A DNA stretch of 64,000 bases from positions 620,001-684,000 of the forward strand of contig JBJXHN010000001.1 of assembly GCA_046233135.1 (NCBI GenBank), read 5' to 3'. Under the pieces are notes generated by a model. That model searched no databases. It was not told the origin of the DNA and saw only the letters and a program-made list of their open reading frames with translations. A program made the translations under genes and the position numbers. This DNA comes from JBJXHN01 sp046233135. GTDB lineage: Bacteria; Pseudomonadota; Alphaproteobacteria; Rhodospirillales; Rhodospirillaceae. Shown here in pieces: positions 51,941 to 60,167 of the stretch; within the stretch, counting starts at the first letter, position 1; every line of letters begins with the position of its first letter.

Positions 51941-52783
51941 ATGAGCCTTCCCCCTCTCCTTCTGGAACCTCTGATTCGCGCGGCGTTGCAGGAGGATCTT
52001 GGCCGGGCCGGTGACATCACGACGATGGCGGTGATTCCGGAAGACGCGCGGTTCACGGGTGCGATTGTGGCGCGCCAGGCGGGCACGATCGCGGGTCTGG
52101 AGGCGGCGGCGCAGTCCTTCAGCCTTCTGGACCCGACGGTCGAGACTGCGGCGCTGGTGGCAGAGGGCGCGCGGGTGGGGCCGAACACCCCGGTGCTGCG
52201 GGTCAGCGGGCCGGCGCGGTCCATTCTGTCGTCGGAACGGGTGGCCTTGAACCTGATCTGTCACCTGTCGGGCATCGCGACGGCGACGGCGACCCTGGTG
52301 GATGCGGTGGCGGACTATCCGGTGCGGATCACCTGCACGCGGAAGACGACGCCGGGCCTGCGCATGCTGGAGAAGGCGGCGGTTCTGGCCGGCGGCGGAT
52401 CGTCGCACCGTTATGGCCTGGATGACGCGGTGCTGATCAAGGACAACCACATCGCGGTGGCCGGCGGCATCGCCGAGGCCATCCGCCGGGCCCGCGCGGC
52501 GGTGGGACATCTGGTGAAGGTCGAGGTGGAAGCCGACACCCTGGAGCAGGTCCGGCTGGCCCTGCCGGAGGGTCCGGACGTGATCCTTCTGGACAACATG
52601 GACCTGGAGACGATGGCGGAAGCGGTGCGCCTGATCGACAAGCGCGCCCTTGCCGAGGCCTCGGGCGGCATTACCTTGGAGCGAGTGCGCGACATCGCGG
52701 CGACGGGGGTGGACGTGATCTCCAGCGGCGCCCTGACACACAGCGTGACCGCCCTGGACCTGGGCCTCGACGAAGGGGTTTGA
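51941..52783 (+). CDS. nadC: Nicotinate-nucleotide pyrophosphorylase (carboxylating)
   Basis: 280 residues from ATG 51941. TCTRKTTPGLRMLEKAAVLAGGGSSHRYGLDDAVLIKDNH is the substrate-binding block of quinolinate phosphoribosyltransferase; VILLDNMDLETM and ISSGALTHSVTALDLGLD complete the TIM-barrel. It converts quinolinate to nicotinate mononucleotide. It is separated from nadA by the hairpin repeats, without an obvious promoter of its own. Confidence 0.95.
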   Translation: MSLPPLLLEPLIRAALQEDLGRAGDITTMAVIPEDARFTGAIVARQAGTIAGLEAAAQSFSLLDPTVETAALVAEGARVGPNTPVLRVSGPARSILSSERVALNLICHLSGIATATATLVDAVADYPVRITCTRKTTPGLRMLEKAAVLAGGGSSHRYGLDDAVLIKDNHIAVAGGIAEAIRRARAAVGHLVKVEVEADTLEQVRLALPEGPDVILLDNMDLETMAEAVRLIDKRALAEASGGITLERVRDIAATGVDVISSGALTHSVTALDLGLDEGV

Positions 52784-52997
52784 GGCCGAATTAACCAAAA
52801 CACGCTCCCTCTGCATCCGGTTATGGGGCGTCTAGCGAATCTATAGACGGGGACAATTTTTCAGGCGATATCTCTTCTGAAAACAAATGTCATCACCACC
52901 TCTCCATAAAGGAAAAACATTCAATAATAACAAGCAATAAGATAGCCATCCAGAACAGTCAAATACATAAAGAAACACAAAGCTGAGGATATTTTCT

Positions 52998-53765
52998 ATG
53001 GATTCATACTCTGAAAATGTATTGCTTATAAAAACATATTTCAATGACCAGATACTTGGCAATGCAGCTACGGGTTTTTTCTACAAAAAAAATGAAAATA
53101 TATGGCTAATAACTAACTGGCATGTATTAAGTGGCCGGGACGCATCCAATGGACAGCCTCTGGACAAGAAAAACTCTGGAATCCCTAATAACATTAGAAT
53201 ACCATCCCCTGATGGGAAACAAGAAAAACTACAAATAAGTGATAAAAATAATTCACCTATATGGATAGAGCATTCAGCGTACGGACGAAATATTGATGTT
53301 GCAGCACTACTTCTGCCATCGCAGACCCAAGATATTGTAAAGCCATTAAACAGCCTACCAACCACCCCAGGACTCTTACTTGCTCCTGGAGTTGATCTTT
53401 TTATTCTTGGATTTCCACGCGGCCTGAGTGGCGAGGGCCGGCCAATTTGGAAGCGTGCGAGCATAGCTACAGAACCTGAGGTGTCTATCGGAGGATTACC
53501 GAAAATGCTTGTAGACAAAGCTTCTCGGGAGGGAATGTCCGGCGCACCGGTGCTCTGCCGACAATATGGCAGTGCATTGATGGCTGATGGGACGTTACAA
53601 ATGATGCCCTCAGACACTGGTGGAAAAATGACTCAACTCGTTGGAATCTATTCTGGCCGCATTGGCGCAGAAGACGAGTTAAAAGCCCAGTTAGGAGTGG
53701 TGTGGAAATGGGAAGTAATAGATGAGATTGTTTCCGATGGAAAGCACCCAGAACAGACCATATAG
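52998..53765 (+). CDS. Trypsin-like serine protease, horizontally acquired
   Basis: 255 residues. Trypsin-fold triad: TNWHV (His, about residue 41), NIDVAAL (Asp, about 99) and REGMSGAPVL (Ser, about 179), with LFILGFPRG as a typical S1 beta-barrel strand. No signal peptide, so cytoplasmic. The gene and its flanks (about 52.85-53.9 kb) are far more AT-rich than the rest of the window, with many AAA, ATA and TTA codons: a clear sign of recent transfer. It lies beside the type I-C cas operon, converging on it. Similar stand-alone trypsin-like proteases occur in defence islands; the target is unknown. Confidence 0.78.
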   Translation: MDSYSENVLLIKTYFNDQILGNAATGFFYKKNENIWLITNWHVLSGRDASNGQPLDKKNSGIPNNIRIPSPDGKQEKLQISDKNNSPIWIEHSAYGRNIDVAALLLPSQTQDIVKPLNSLPTTPGLLLAPGVDLFILGFPRGLSGEGRPIWKRASIATEPEVSIGGLPKMLVDKASREGMSGAPVLCRQYGSALMADGTLQMMPSDTGGKMTQLVGIYSGRIGAEDELKAQLGVVWKWEVIDEIVSDGKHPEQTI

Positions 53766-53875
53766 AAATAAAAATCTATCAAAAAATACAAGAAAAAGCC
53801 GCGACCAACAATAATTCATATCACTTAGCCCCACCAGGATCTGAGGGACACGACACGCTCTTCCGGACACAAGAT

Positions 53876-53908
53876 CTAGGTGCAAAAATGCACTAAATTT
53901 GCACCTAG
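53876..53908. other. Perfect 11-bp inverted repeat at the edge of the cas operon
   Basis: CTAGGTGCAAA and TTTGCACCTAG (perfect) around an 11-nt centre that itself contains TGCA words. It lies about 60 bp past the cas7 stop, between cas7 and the convergent protease gene. It could be a bidirectional terminator without T tract, or a recombination site left by island insertion. Confidence 0.55.
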
Positions 53909-53968
53909 ACTCCTTTAAGTCAACTCGGCTTATGTTTCACAGATCGTCCACCTACCCGACCACGTCCC

Positions 53969-54862
53969 CTACAGGATCACTTGGGCCGTGACGCCCGGCG
54001 GAACGCCGGCTTCGTCGAAGGTGATGGTGTAGTCGTCAAAGGTCCGGGCCGGGGTGTCCGGGGTCCGGGTTTCCGACGGGGCGGCCTTCACCAGCTCCAG
54101 CAGCTTGTGGGCCGGGGCGTTGCCCAGCGCGCTGTCGTGGCGGAAGGCGATCAGGCGACGGGCGCTCATCATCCCCCGCGCCGCCGAATGATCATGGTCG
54201 AACATGTAGGTCAGCGCCTGCCACAGCAACTCCAGATCCTCTTCCGAGAACCCCGTACCGCGCGGGCCGCCGGCGAAATGGGGCGACAGGAACCCCTGGG
54301 TCCGGTACAGCGCATAGGGAACAATGTATTTTTCTCCCATGGTCCGGTTGTCGCCGGACTGCTTTTCCGCTTCGGCCGTTGTCGTCACCGCCATGCGGGT
54401 GATGCTGATCGGTTGGGGCTGGATCGGCTCCACGCTCTGGGCGAAGGTGATCTGCACCGGGCCGCGCACCTGCCCGCAGTTGACCTCGGTGGTCATCACC
54501 GCGCCGAAGGCCCGGATGTCGAAGAAATTGCCGCACATCCACTTGGTCACGGCCTCGGCATCGTCGCTTTTCTTGGGCAGCTTCTTAGACACGCTCTCCA
54601 GCCCAAGCGCGTCATAGGCCCGGCGGTTCTGCTCGTTCAGCACCGCGCGCTCGCGGACATAGATGTCGTACCCCGCCTCCTCCGGCTTCGCCAGCGTCAC
54701 GAAGTTGCGGATCTTGCGCTTCAGGCAGACATCGGTCACCAGCCCCTTCTGGGTCGCCGGATCGACGCGGGGCATGTTGCCCATGTCCGGGTCGCCGTTG
54801 GGATTGCCGTTGGTGACGTCGAAGTAATAAACGAACTCGATACGGTTGCTCAGAACGGTCAT
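53969..54862 (-). CDS. cas7: Type I-C Cascade subunit Cas7 (Csd2)
   Basis: 297 residues. Begins with VYYFDVTNGNPNGDPDMGNMPRVD, the diagnostic Csd2 start; GNFFDIRAFGAVMT and QVRGPVQITFAQSVEPI follow. Cas7 subunits form the backbone along the crRNA in Cascade. It is the last cas gene present: cas4, cas1 and cas2, which normally follow in I-C loci, are absent. The gene is GC-rich like the other cas genes, unlike the adjacent protease gene. Confidence 0.95.
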   Translation of the reverse strand: MTVLSNRIEFVYYFDVTNGNPNGDPDMGNMPRVDPATQKGLVTDVCLKRKIRNFVTLAKPEEAGYDIYVRERAVLNEQNRRAYDALGLESVSKKLPKKSDDAEAVTKWMCGNFFDIRAFGAVMTTEVNCGQVRGPVQITFAQSVEPIQPQPISITRMAVTTTAEAEKQSGDNRTMGEKYIVPYALYRTQGFLSPHFAGGPRGTGFSEEDLELLWQALTYMFDHDHSAARGMMSARRLIAFRHDSALGNAPAHKLLELVKAAPSETRTPDTPARTFDDYTITFDEAGVPPGVTAQVIL

Positions 54863-54901
54863 GATCTTTCCCCCTTCGGGACAATGCGGTCGGCGCGCGG
54901 A

Positions 54902-56779
54902 TCAATCGGCGGCGGTGATTTCTTCGGCTTCAGGGTTTTCGTCGGGCGCGGCGGCCGGATCGTCCTTGCTCTTGCTGCGGAACAGATCCTGGCGCTGGTG
55001 GTAGTAGCCGACAAAGAACAGCCCCTGCTGATCCGGCGACAGCGTGGCCGGGAAGCTTTCCACCGCTTCGAGGATCTCGTCGAACAACCCTTCGTACCAG
55101 CGGTCCCGCCCCCGGCGTTCGCGGGCCACCTTCTTCAGATGCGCCCCCTTCAGCCGCAGCAGGTGGGGAAAGACCGTCTGGGGCGTGGCCGAGGCAGAGG
55201 ACAGGAATTTCTGCCCGATCCCCGCATTGACGGACCCGCCATGGGCCGCGTTTTGCAGATGTTCCAGCACGGAAAACAGGCGGCCGAGGCAATAGCCGAC
55301 CTCGGTACGGCCGCGATCGAGGGCCATGGGAATCATCTCCTCCGGATGGCCGGCCAGACGCCGGCGGCGGTTGTATTCGGCTTTCAGCAGGGCGGCGCGC
55401 GGGTGGGTCACATGCCCGTCGGCGCGGAAGCGCGCCATCAGCAGCGCCGGGATAGTGCGCGGATAGGGCTGGCCGGTCAGCACGGCCCGGGCGATGTCGC
55501 CGTGCAGCTTGCGCATGCTGTCCAGGGAATTGGCCCCCCGCGCCTTGCCGTCACCGTCCTTCGGCCGGGTTTCCTGGGCCAGGATCCATAGCGAGGGGCA
55601 CAGCGGCCGTTTGGGGTGGTCCACCACCAGCGCCAGATCATGGTGGTGGTCGCGCAGGCGCGTCAGCATCTCCGCCACCGTGGCCACGTCCCAGATGCGC
55701 ACGGACAGCCGCGCCACATTCAGGGAGAGGCCAAGCACGTGAAAGGCCACCTCCTCGTCGGCCAGAAGGTCGGGATCGGTGACCTCCAGGCCCTTGCGCA
55801 TGTCGGCCAGCATCGCCCGCAGGTCCCCGGCCCGGACCCGGGCGTGGCTCTCTCCCTCGTCCTCGGCCGCTGTCTGGGACCACACATCCATGGACGGTTC
55901 CAGCAGCGCCGGCACCAGGGCTTCCGCCTTGGACGCCCGTTCCGCCCAGACCACCACGGTGGTGTCGCCGATGGTCAGCACCTGCCCGACATCCGGCCGC
56001 AGCAGGTGGTTCAGGGCGGTGGTGTAGCCGAAGGCCGCCACTTCTCCCACCGGGGCGTTGAAGCTCTGGTCCTTGCCGTAGGAGGTGGACGCGGCGATGT
56101 TGAACGACACCAGAGGCGCCCCGCCGCCCTTCGCCTTCCCCACCCCCTTGATGGGCGGGTGCAGGCGGGCGATGGGACCCGTCTCGCCGGTGACCAGACA
56201 TTGCCCCTCGGTCGCGCCCTCGGCGGCGGCGGCGGCGTGGCGTGCCCAGGCGTCGCGCAGGGCGGGGGCCTCGTGGGCATAGCGCTGGCTGCCGACGGCC
56301 GCGTCCAGGATCAGAAAGACCAGCCAGTTGCCCGCCAGCTCTTCCTTGCCCGCCAGTCGCTCCGCCGCGGTATCCGCATCCCAGCGGGCGAAATGGGCGA
56401 GCACGGCGCGGGCCAGGGGGTCATCCACGCCCCCCAGGATCGCCTGATGCCGGTCACGGCAGGCGGTGAACTTCTCCCGGACCCGCTCGGGCTTGTCCTT
56501 GCCGTCGTAGCCCAGCAGGTAGCCGCCGTTGTCGTACAGGAAGCCGCTAGACACACCCTTTCCCGGCCGCTGCGGAGGCTGCGGCACGGCCATCAACTGG
56601 GGCACCAGCCGCTTGCCCTCCGTGCTGCGCAGGTCCAGCAGGTCGAGGAACCGCCCCTGCCCGTCCAGCATCACCGCACCGGCGACCTTGGCCACCGCGA
56701 AGCCGAAGGGGGGCAAGGCGTCCGGCCCGTCTTCGGCCGACAGGCGGCGATAGGCCGAGTTCAGCGCCGACAGGATCAT
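54902..56779 (-). CDS. cas8c: Type I-C Cascade large subunit Cas8c (Csd1)
   Basis: 625 residues. YRRLSAEDGPDALPPFGFAVAKV at the start, SFNIAASTSYGKDQSFNAPVGEVAAFGYTTALNHLL in the middle and LGRLFSVLEHLQNAAHGGSVNAGIGQKF late are Csd1 hallmarks. Cas8c recognises the PAM; I-C Cascade also makes the small subunit Cas11c from an internal start in this gene, so the GTG/ATG codons in the last 400 bp are worth checking. It overlaps cas5 as ATGA. Confidence 0.95.
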   Translation of the reverse strand: MILSALNSAYRRLSAEDGPDALPPFGFAVAKVAGAVMLDGQGRFLDLLDLRSTEGKRLVPQLMAVPQPPQRPGKGVSSGFLYDNGGYLLGYDGKDKPERVREKFTACRDRHQAILGGVDDPLARAVLAHFARWDADTAAERLAGKEELAGNWLVFLILDAAVGSQRYAHEAPALRDAWARHAAAAAEGATEGQCLVTGETGPIARLHPPIKGVGKAKGGGAPLVSFNIAASTSYGKDQSFNAPVGEVAAFGYTTALNHLLRPDVGQVLTIGDTTVVVWAERASKAEALVPALLEPSMDVWSQTAAEDEGESHARVRAGDLRAMLADMRKGLEVTDPDLLADEEVAFHVLGLSLNVARLSVRIWDVATVAEMLTRLRDHHHDLALVVDHPKRPLCPSLWILAQETRPKDGDGKARGANSLDSMRKLHGDIARAVLTGQPYPRTIPALLMARFRADGHVTHPRAALLKAEYNRRRRLAGHPEEMIPMALDRGRTEVGYCLGRLFSVLEHLQNAAHGGSVNAGIGQKFLSSASATPQTVFPHLLRLKGAHLKKVARERRGRDRWYEGLFDEILEAVESFPATLSPDQQGLFFVGYYHQRQDLFRSKSKDDPAAAPDENPEAEEITAAD

Positions 56780-57447
56780 GACGCCACCCTCCCCCGGGGC
56801 TGGAACGGGGGCACATCCAGCACCCCGTCCACCAGCACGGCGTGGAAGAAATGGGGGGTCATGGCATCGGTGAAGTCGATGTCGTGCAGCATCCAGCCCA
56901 GATCCCGCTCGCCGAGCAATCCATTGGGGATGGTGTCCAGCTCATCGTCCTCCACCGGGCCGAAAAAAGCGGTGAACTCCCGGGTGCCGAGGCTGGGCTG
57001 ATAGGTGCACTGGCCCTTTTTGATGCGGCGGGTGGTCATCTCCAGGTGTTTGGCCGGGGTGTCTTCGGCGCCGGCTTTGGCGGTCATCTCGAAATGGGCG
57101 TCGATGATGTATTCCACGTCGCGCAGCACCAGGGCGGCTCGCTGCTGGCGGTCCTCTTCGGCGATCAGATAGGGCGGCGGACCTTCCCCCTTGGCGGCCC
57201 GGCGTGCCAAAGTATAGGGCGCCTTGCCCGACACCTCGTTGCGGCGGACGGTCTCGAAACGAATGGGCTTGCGGACGAAAATGCGGTCAACGACCCAGCG
57301 GATCGCCGGCTTCCAGTGAATGGATTCCACAATCCCGCGGGCGGCCGAGGGCGTCAGAACGTCGTACGATGCCCGCTCCGTCTTGAACTCCGGCCGGCTG
57401 AACAGGGCGTAGTCCCCCCAAACCTTGACCCGGATCTTGTGCGACAT
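56776..57447 (-). CDS. cas5: Type I-C crRNA endonuclease and Cascade subunit Cas5c
   Basis: 223 residues from ATG 57447 (GGGAGGACC upstream). KIRVKVWGDYALFSRPEFKTERASYDVLTPSAARGIVESIHWKPAIRW is the Cas5d signature. In type I-C systems, Cas5 also processes pre-crRNA, in place of Cas6, and stays bound to the crRNA 5' handle. It overlaps cas8c by four bases. An isolated repeat fragment lies about 100 bp upstream of its start. Confidence 0.95.
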   Translation of the reverse strand: MSHKIRVKVWGDYALFSRPEFKTERASYDVLTPSAARGIVESIHWKPAIRWVVDRIFVRKPIRFETVRRNEVSGKAPYTLARRAAKGEGPPPYLIAEEDRQQRAALVLRDVEYIIDAHFEMTAKAGAEDTPAKHLEMTTRRIKKGQCTYQPSLGTREFTAFFGPVEDDELDTIPNGLLGERDLGWMLHDIDFTDAMTPHFFHAVLVDGVLDVPPFQPRGRVAS

Positions 57448-57473
57448 GGACGGTCCTCCCGTGCGGAGAGAAG

Positions 57474-57502
57474 GCGCGGGCGAGACGAGGTCCCGCCCGC
57501 GC
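57474..57502 (-). other. Strong hairpin between the orphan half-repeat and cas5
   Basis: GCGCGGGCG-A-GAC pairs with GTC-C-CGCCCGCGC: 12 pairs and one A-C mismatch, loop of 3. On the minus strand it lies about 40 nt downstream of the crRNA-handle-like sequence at 57543-57556, in the cas5 leader. It could end a short guide-like RNA or control cas5 translation. Confidence 0.5.
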
Positions 57503-57542
57503 TGCCGGTTCGGGAGCAGCGGAATCGCCAACCCGAAAGAGT

Positions 57543-57556
57543 TTCAACCCACGCAA
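57543..57556 (-). repeat. Orphan CRISPR half-repeat between cas3 and cas5
   Basis: On the plus strand GTTTCAACCCACGC, 13 of 14 bases identical to the first 14 of the array repeat. Read on the cas strand it ends in GGGTTGAAAC, the crRNA 5' handle with one change. The rest of the repeat stem is not conserved. No second repeat lies within a spacer length. Confidence 0.7.
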
Positions 57557-57631
57557 TGATGTGCATTTCTACATCTATTGCGAGATAAATTCTCTTTTGG
57601 GTTCGCTACTTGACTACCCTCAATCAAAAAA

Positions 57632-59872
57632 TTACAATATGTTGTCTTCAAAGCGTTTTTCGCTCTCCGGGCGCATCAGGCCCAGCCGCCGGTGATAGAG
57701 CGAGTCGTCCACAAGGCGGTTGAAGGCCCCGCCCGGCCCCAATCGCCCGACAGCCCCCCACTTGTCCAATTCGGTGAACATGGTGCGGTAGACCGACACA
57801 CTGACCTGCTGAAGCGCCCGCAGGTCCCGCAAAGCCGGGGGAAAGCCGCCCCGTGCCGCCGCCGTCAGCCGCTCGCACAGCGCGGCCGCGCCCTCCACAG
57901 GAACGATGACCGGAACCGTGTCCTCGTCGATCAGCCGCATGTTTCGGGCGGCCTCGCGAAATTCCCAGGTTTCGGCTTTGACGGCCGGCGCCTTGAAGCA
58001 AGTCAGCACCTGTTTCGCGTCCGTGTCCGAGACGGTATGCAGCGCGGCGAAGTAGCGCATCACCCGTCCGGGATCGAGAGGATCCCCGCCGTCCTCGACA
58101 AAAGGCCGGCCGAGGGACCGGCGTTTCTCCAGATCGGGCAGCCACAGCTTGCGGTCATGGTCGAAGACGACGAAGCGGCCCCCGTCCGTCCTCTTGCCTT
58201 CCCGATTGCAGCGGCCGGCGGCCTGGGCCAGGGAGTCGATCCCGGTCATGGCCCGGTAGACCACGGGGAAGTCGATGTCCACGCCGGCCTCGACCACCTG
58301 GGTGCTGACCAGGGTCACCGGCAGGCCGTCATTCAGCCGCTGCCGCACGGTCGCGAGGATCCGCCGGCGGTCGGCCGGGCACAGGGTGGCACTGAGGTGC
58401 CACAGATCCTCCGGCGCGTCCTCGTCGCCGGCCAGAGCCGCGTAAAGCGCCGCCGCATGGGCGCGGTTATCGACAATGCACAGGGCCTGGGGCTCCTCCC
58501 GCAGCCGCGCGACCAGCTCCGCGTCGGACAGCTTGCCGGCCTGTTCCGTCTTCACCCGCGTCAGGCGGGCATACAGGGCGGACCTGTCGGCGATGATCTC
58601 CCGGGGGGATGGCAAGGTGGCGCCCAGCACGCCGGCGGACAGGTCCGGCTGGGTGGCCGTGCACAGCAGCAGGGTCGTCCCGCAATCCCGCCGCAAACGC
58701 TCCAGGGCGGCCACGCACGGGGTCAGCCGGGCCAGCGGCAGGGACTGCACCTCGTCCAGTACCACCACCGCCTTGGCCAGATTGTGCAGCTTGCGGCAGC
58801 GCGACGGCCGGTCGGCATAGAGACTTTCGAAGAACTGCACCGCCGTGGTGACGATGATCGGCGCGTCCCAGTTCTCCTGGGTCAGACGCAGCCGATGGGG
58901 GCCGATGGGCTCGTCCCCCTTGGGGATCGGGGCGGCCGAGTGGTGTTCTAGAACCGCGTTCTTCAGCTCCGGACCAAGGGCGGCACGGAAGACGTCGGCG
59001 GTCTGTTCGATGATGGAGGTATAGGGGATGACATAGACCACCCGGCGCAGCCCGTGTTCGATGGCGTGGCGCAGGGCGAAGGACAGGGACGACAAGGTCT
59101 TGCCGCCGCCGGTGGGCACGGTCAGGGAGAACACGCCCGGCGGATCGCCGGCGGCGGCGCGGCAGGCGTCCAGGATCTCGCGCCGCGCCGCGGCCAGCGA
59201 CGGTTCGGCGGTGGTTTTGGCCGCCAGACCGGCCAGATGGCCATCCAGGGCGGCGGACAGGGCGCCCAGGGACGTAGTGTTCCGTTCCTCGGCCCGCGCG
59301 CGGGCCTGGGCGGGGTTGCAGAAGGCCTCGGTGGCCAGAAAGTCGGCGTCACAGAGGGCGGAAAACAGCATGCGCAGGAAAAAGGCCGTTCCGAACCCGT
59401 CCTTGGGGTGGAGACCGCAGGGCGGCAGAGGCGGCGGGTTGGACGGCAGCGGCAGGGCGCGGGCGGCGGCATCCAGATCATCGAGCAGGACCGCCGCCCC
59501 GTCTTTCAGGCGATGTTCGAAGCTGGCCTCTTCCAGGCCATCGGGCAGGCCGGCATGGTGGGCGGAGGACACCATGCCCAGCAACGTTCCGAACAACACC
59601 CCGTACCGCTCCACCGCCAGGGCCGCCCCGGCGGAAGCATGATTGGGCGAGGGACCCTGTTTGTTCAGGTATCGCTGGAAGGAGCGGCGATATTTCCCCG
59701 CGTCATGAAGATAGCCCACGGCGCGGCCCCAGGCGCCGGCCCCGAAGGCGTCGGCGAAGCGCTCCGCCAGCGCCGCGACCTCGGCAAGATGCTTGTCGAG
59801 AGGTTCCGGATCGGACGCGCCCGTCCCCCGGCCACAGCCGTCTCCGCTATGAGCGTAAAAGGATTCCCCCAA
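57632..59872 (-). CDS. cas3: Type I-C Cas3 nuclease-helicase
   Basis: About 746 residues from TTG 59872, which has AGGAGG six bases upstream; a GTG at 59890 is the alternative. HD nuclease motifs: YLHDAGKYRRSF, NHASAGAAL and SAHHAGLPD. Helicase: LTVPTGGGKTLSSLSFALRHA (Walker A), VVLDEVQSLP (Walker B), LLCTATQPDLS, STQVVEAGVDIDFPVVYR and QAAGRCNREGKR. Cas3 unwinds and shreds targets marked by Cascade. All motifs are intact, so the gene looks functional. First gene of the operon; a 184-bp gap with the orphan half-repeat separates it from cas5. Confidence 0.94.
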   Translation of the reverse strand: MGESFYAHSGDGCGRGTGASDPEPLDKHLAEVAALAERFADAFGAGAWGRAVGYLHDAGKYRRSFQRYLNKQGPSPNHASAGAALAVERYGVLFGTLLGMVSSAHHAGLPDGLEEASFEHRLKDGAAVLLDDLDAAARALPLPSNPPPLPPCGLHPKDGFGTAFFLRMLFSALCDADFLATEAFCNPAQARARAEERNTTSLGALSAALDGHLAGLAAKTTAEPSLAAARREILDACRAAAGDPPGVFSLTVPTGGGKTLSSLSFALRHAIEHGLRRVVYVIPYTSIIEQTADVFRAALGPELKNAVLEHHSAAPIPKGDEPIGPHRLRLTQENWDAPIIVTTAVQFFESLYADRPSRCRKLHNLAKAVVVLDEVQSLPLARLTPCVAALERLRRDCGTTLLLCTATQPDLSAGVLGATLPSPREIIADRSALYARLTRVKTEQAGKLSDAELVARLREEPQALCIVDNRAHAAALYAALAGDEDAPEDLWHLSATLCPADRRRILATVRQRLNDGLPVTLVSTQVVEAGVDIDFPVVYRAMTGIDSLAQAAGRCNREGKRTDGGRFVVFDHDRKLWLPDLEKRRSLGRPFVEDGGDPLDPGRVMRYFAALHTVSDTDAKQVLTCFKAPAVKAETWEFREAARNMRLIDEDTVPVIVPVEGAAALCERLTAAARGGFPPALRDLRALQQVSVSVYRTMFTELDKWGAVGRLGPGGAFNRLVDDSLYHRRLGLMRPESEKRFEDNIL

Positions 59873-60035
59873 GACTCCCCTCCTCGGCACCAGTAAACCC
59901 TATGAGGTGGGGAAGTTTACACCAAGGAATTGCAACTGAAAGTCTTTGCTGGTGGTCTGGCGACGTTTTTTTGGAAGGAAGCAGGGAGGAGGCCGCCGCT
60001 GAGGGGAACGCCTTGGCGAGAGGACGGGGGGCGTG

Positions 60036-60134
60036 GAACCGGTCCACGCCCTCATACGGAGGCGAACCAGATGTTCGCGGGCGTCCTCCGGTTCGTTTGC
60101 AAGTTTCAATCCACGCCCCCGTACGGAGGCGAAC
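60036..60134 (-). CRISPR. Minimal type I-C CRISPR array: two repeats, one spacer
   Basis: Repeat at 60103-60134 (32 nt; plus strand starts GTTTCAATCCACGC and ends GGAGGCGAAC), a 35-nt spacer at 60068-60102, and a second repeat at 60036-60067 with 25 of 32 bases matching. The second is degenerate at the handle end (GACCGGTTC-like in place of GATTGAAAC), as terminal repeats are. This puts transcription on the minus strand, towards cas3. Only 33 bp separate the intact repeat from the antitoxin gene, so there is little room for a leader. Confidence 0.82.
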
Positions 60135-60167
60135 CTGAACCGCCCCGGACTTCCCGGGGATGCGGAA

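Noticed and set aside
57543..57556. The half-repeat as one end of a second array
   Set aside because: No second repeat or partial repeat is found at a spacer distance on either side, so no array can be called.
59920..59945. A possible match between the array spacer and the cas3 promoter (shared TTGCAA)
   Set aside because: Only six bases of the seed agree and the preceding bases are not a TTC-type PAM; this is expected by chance.
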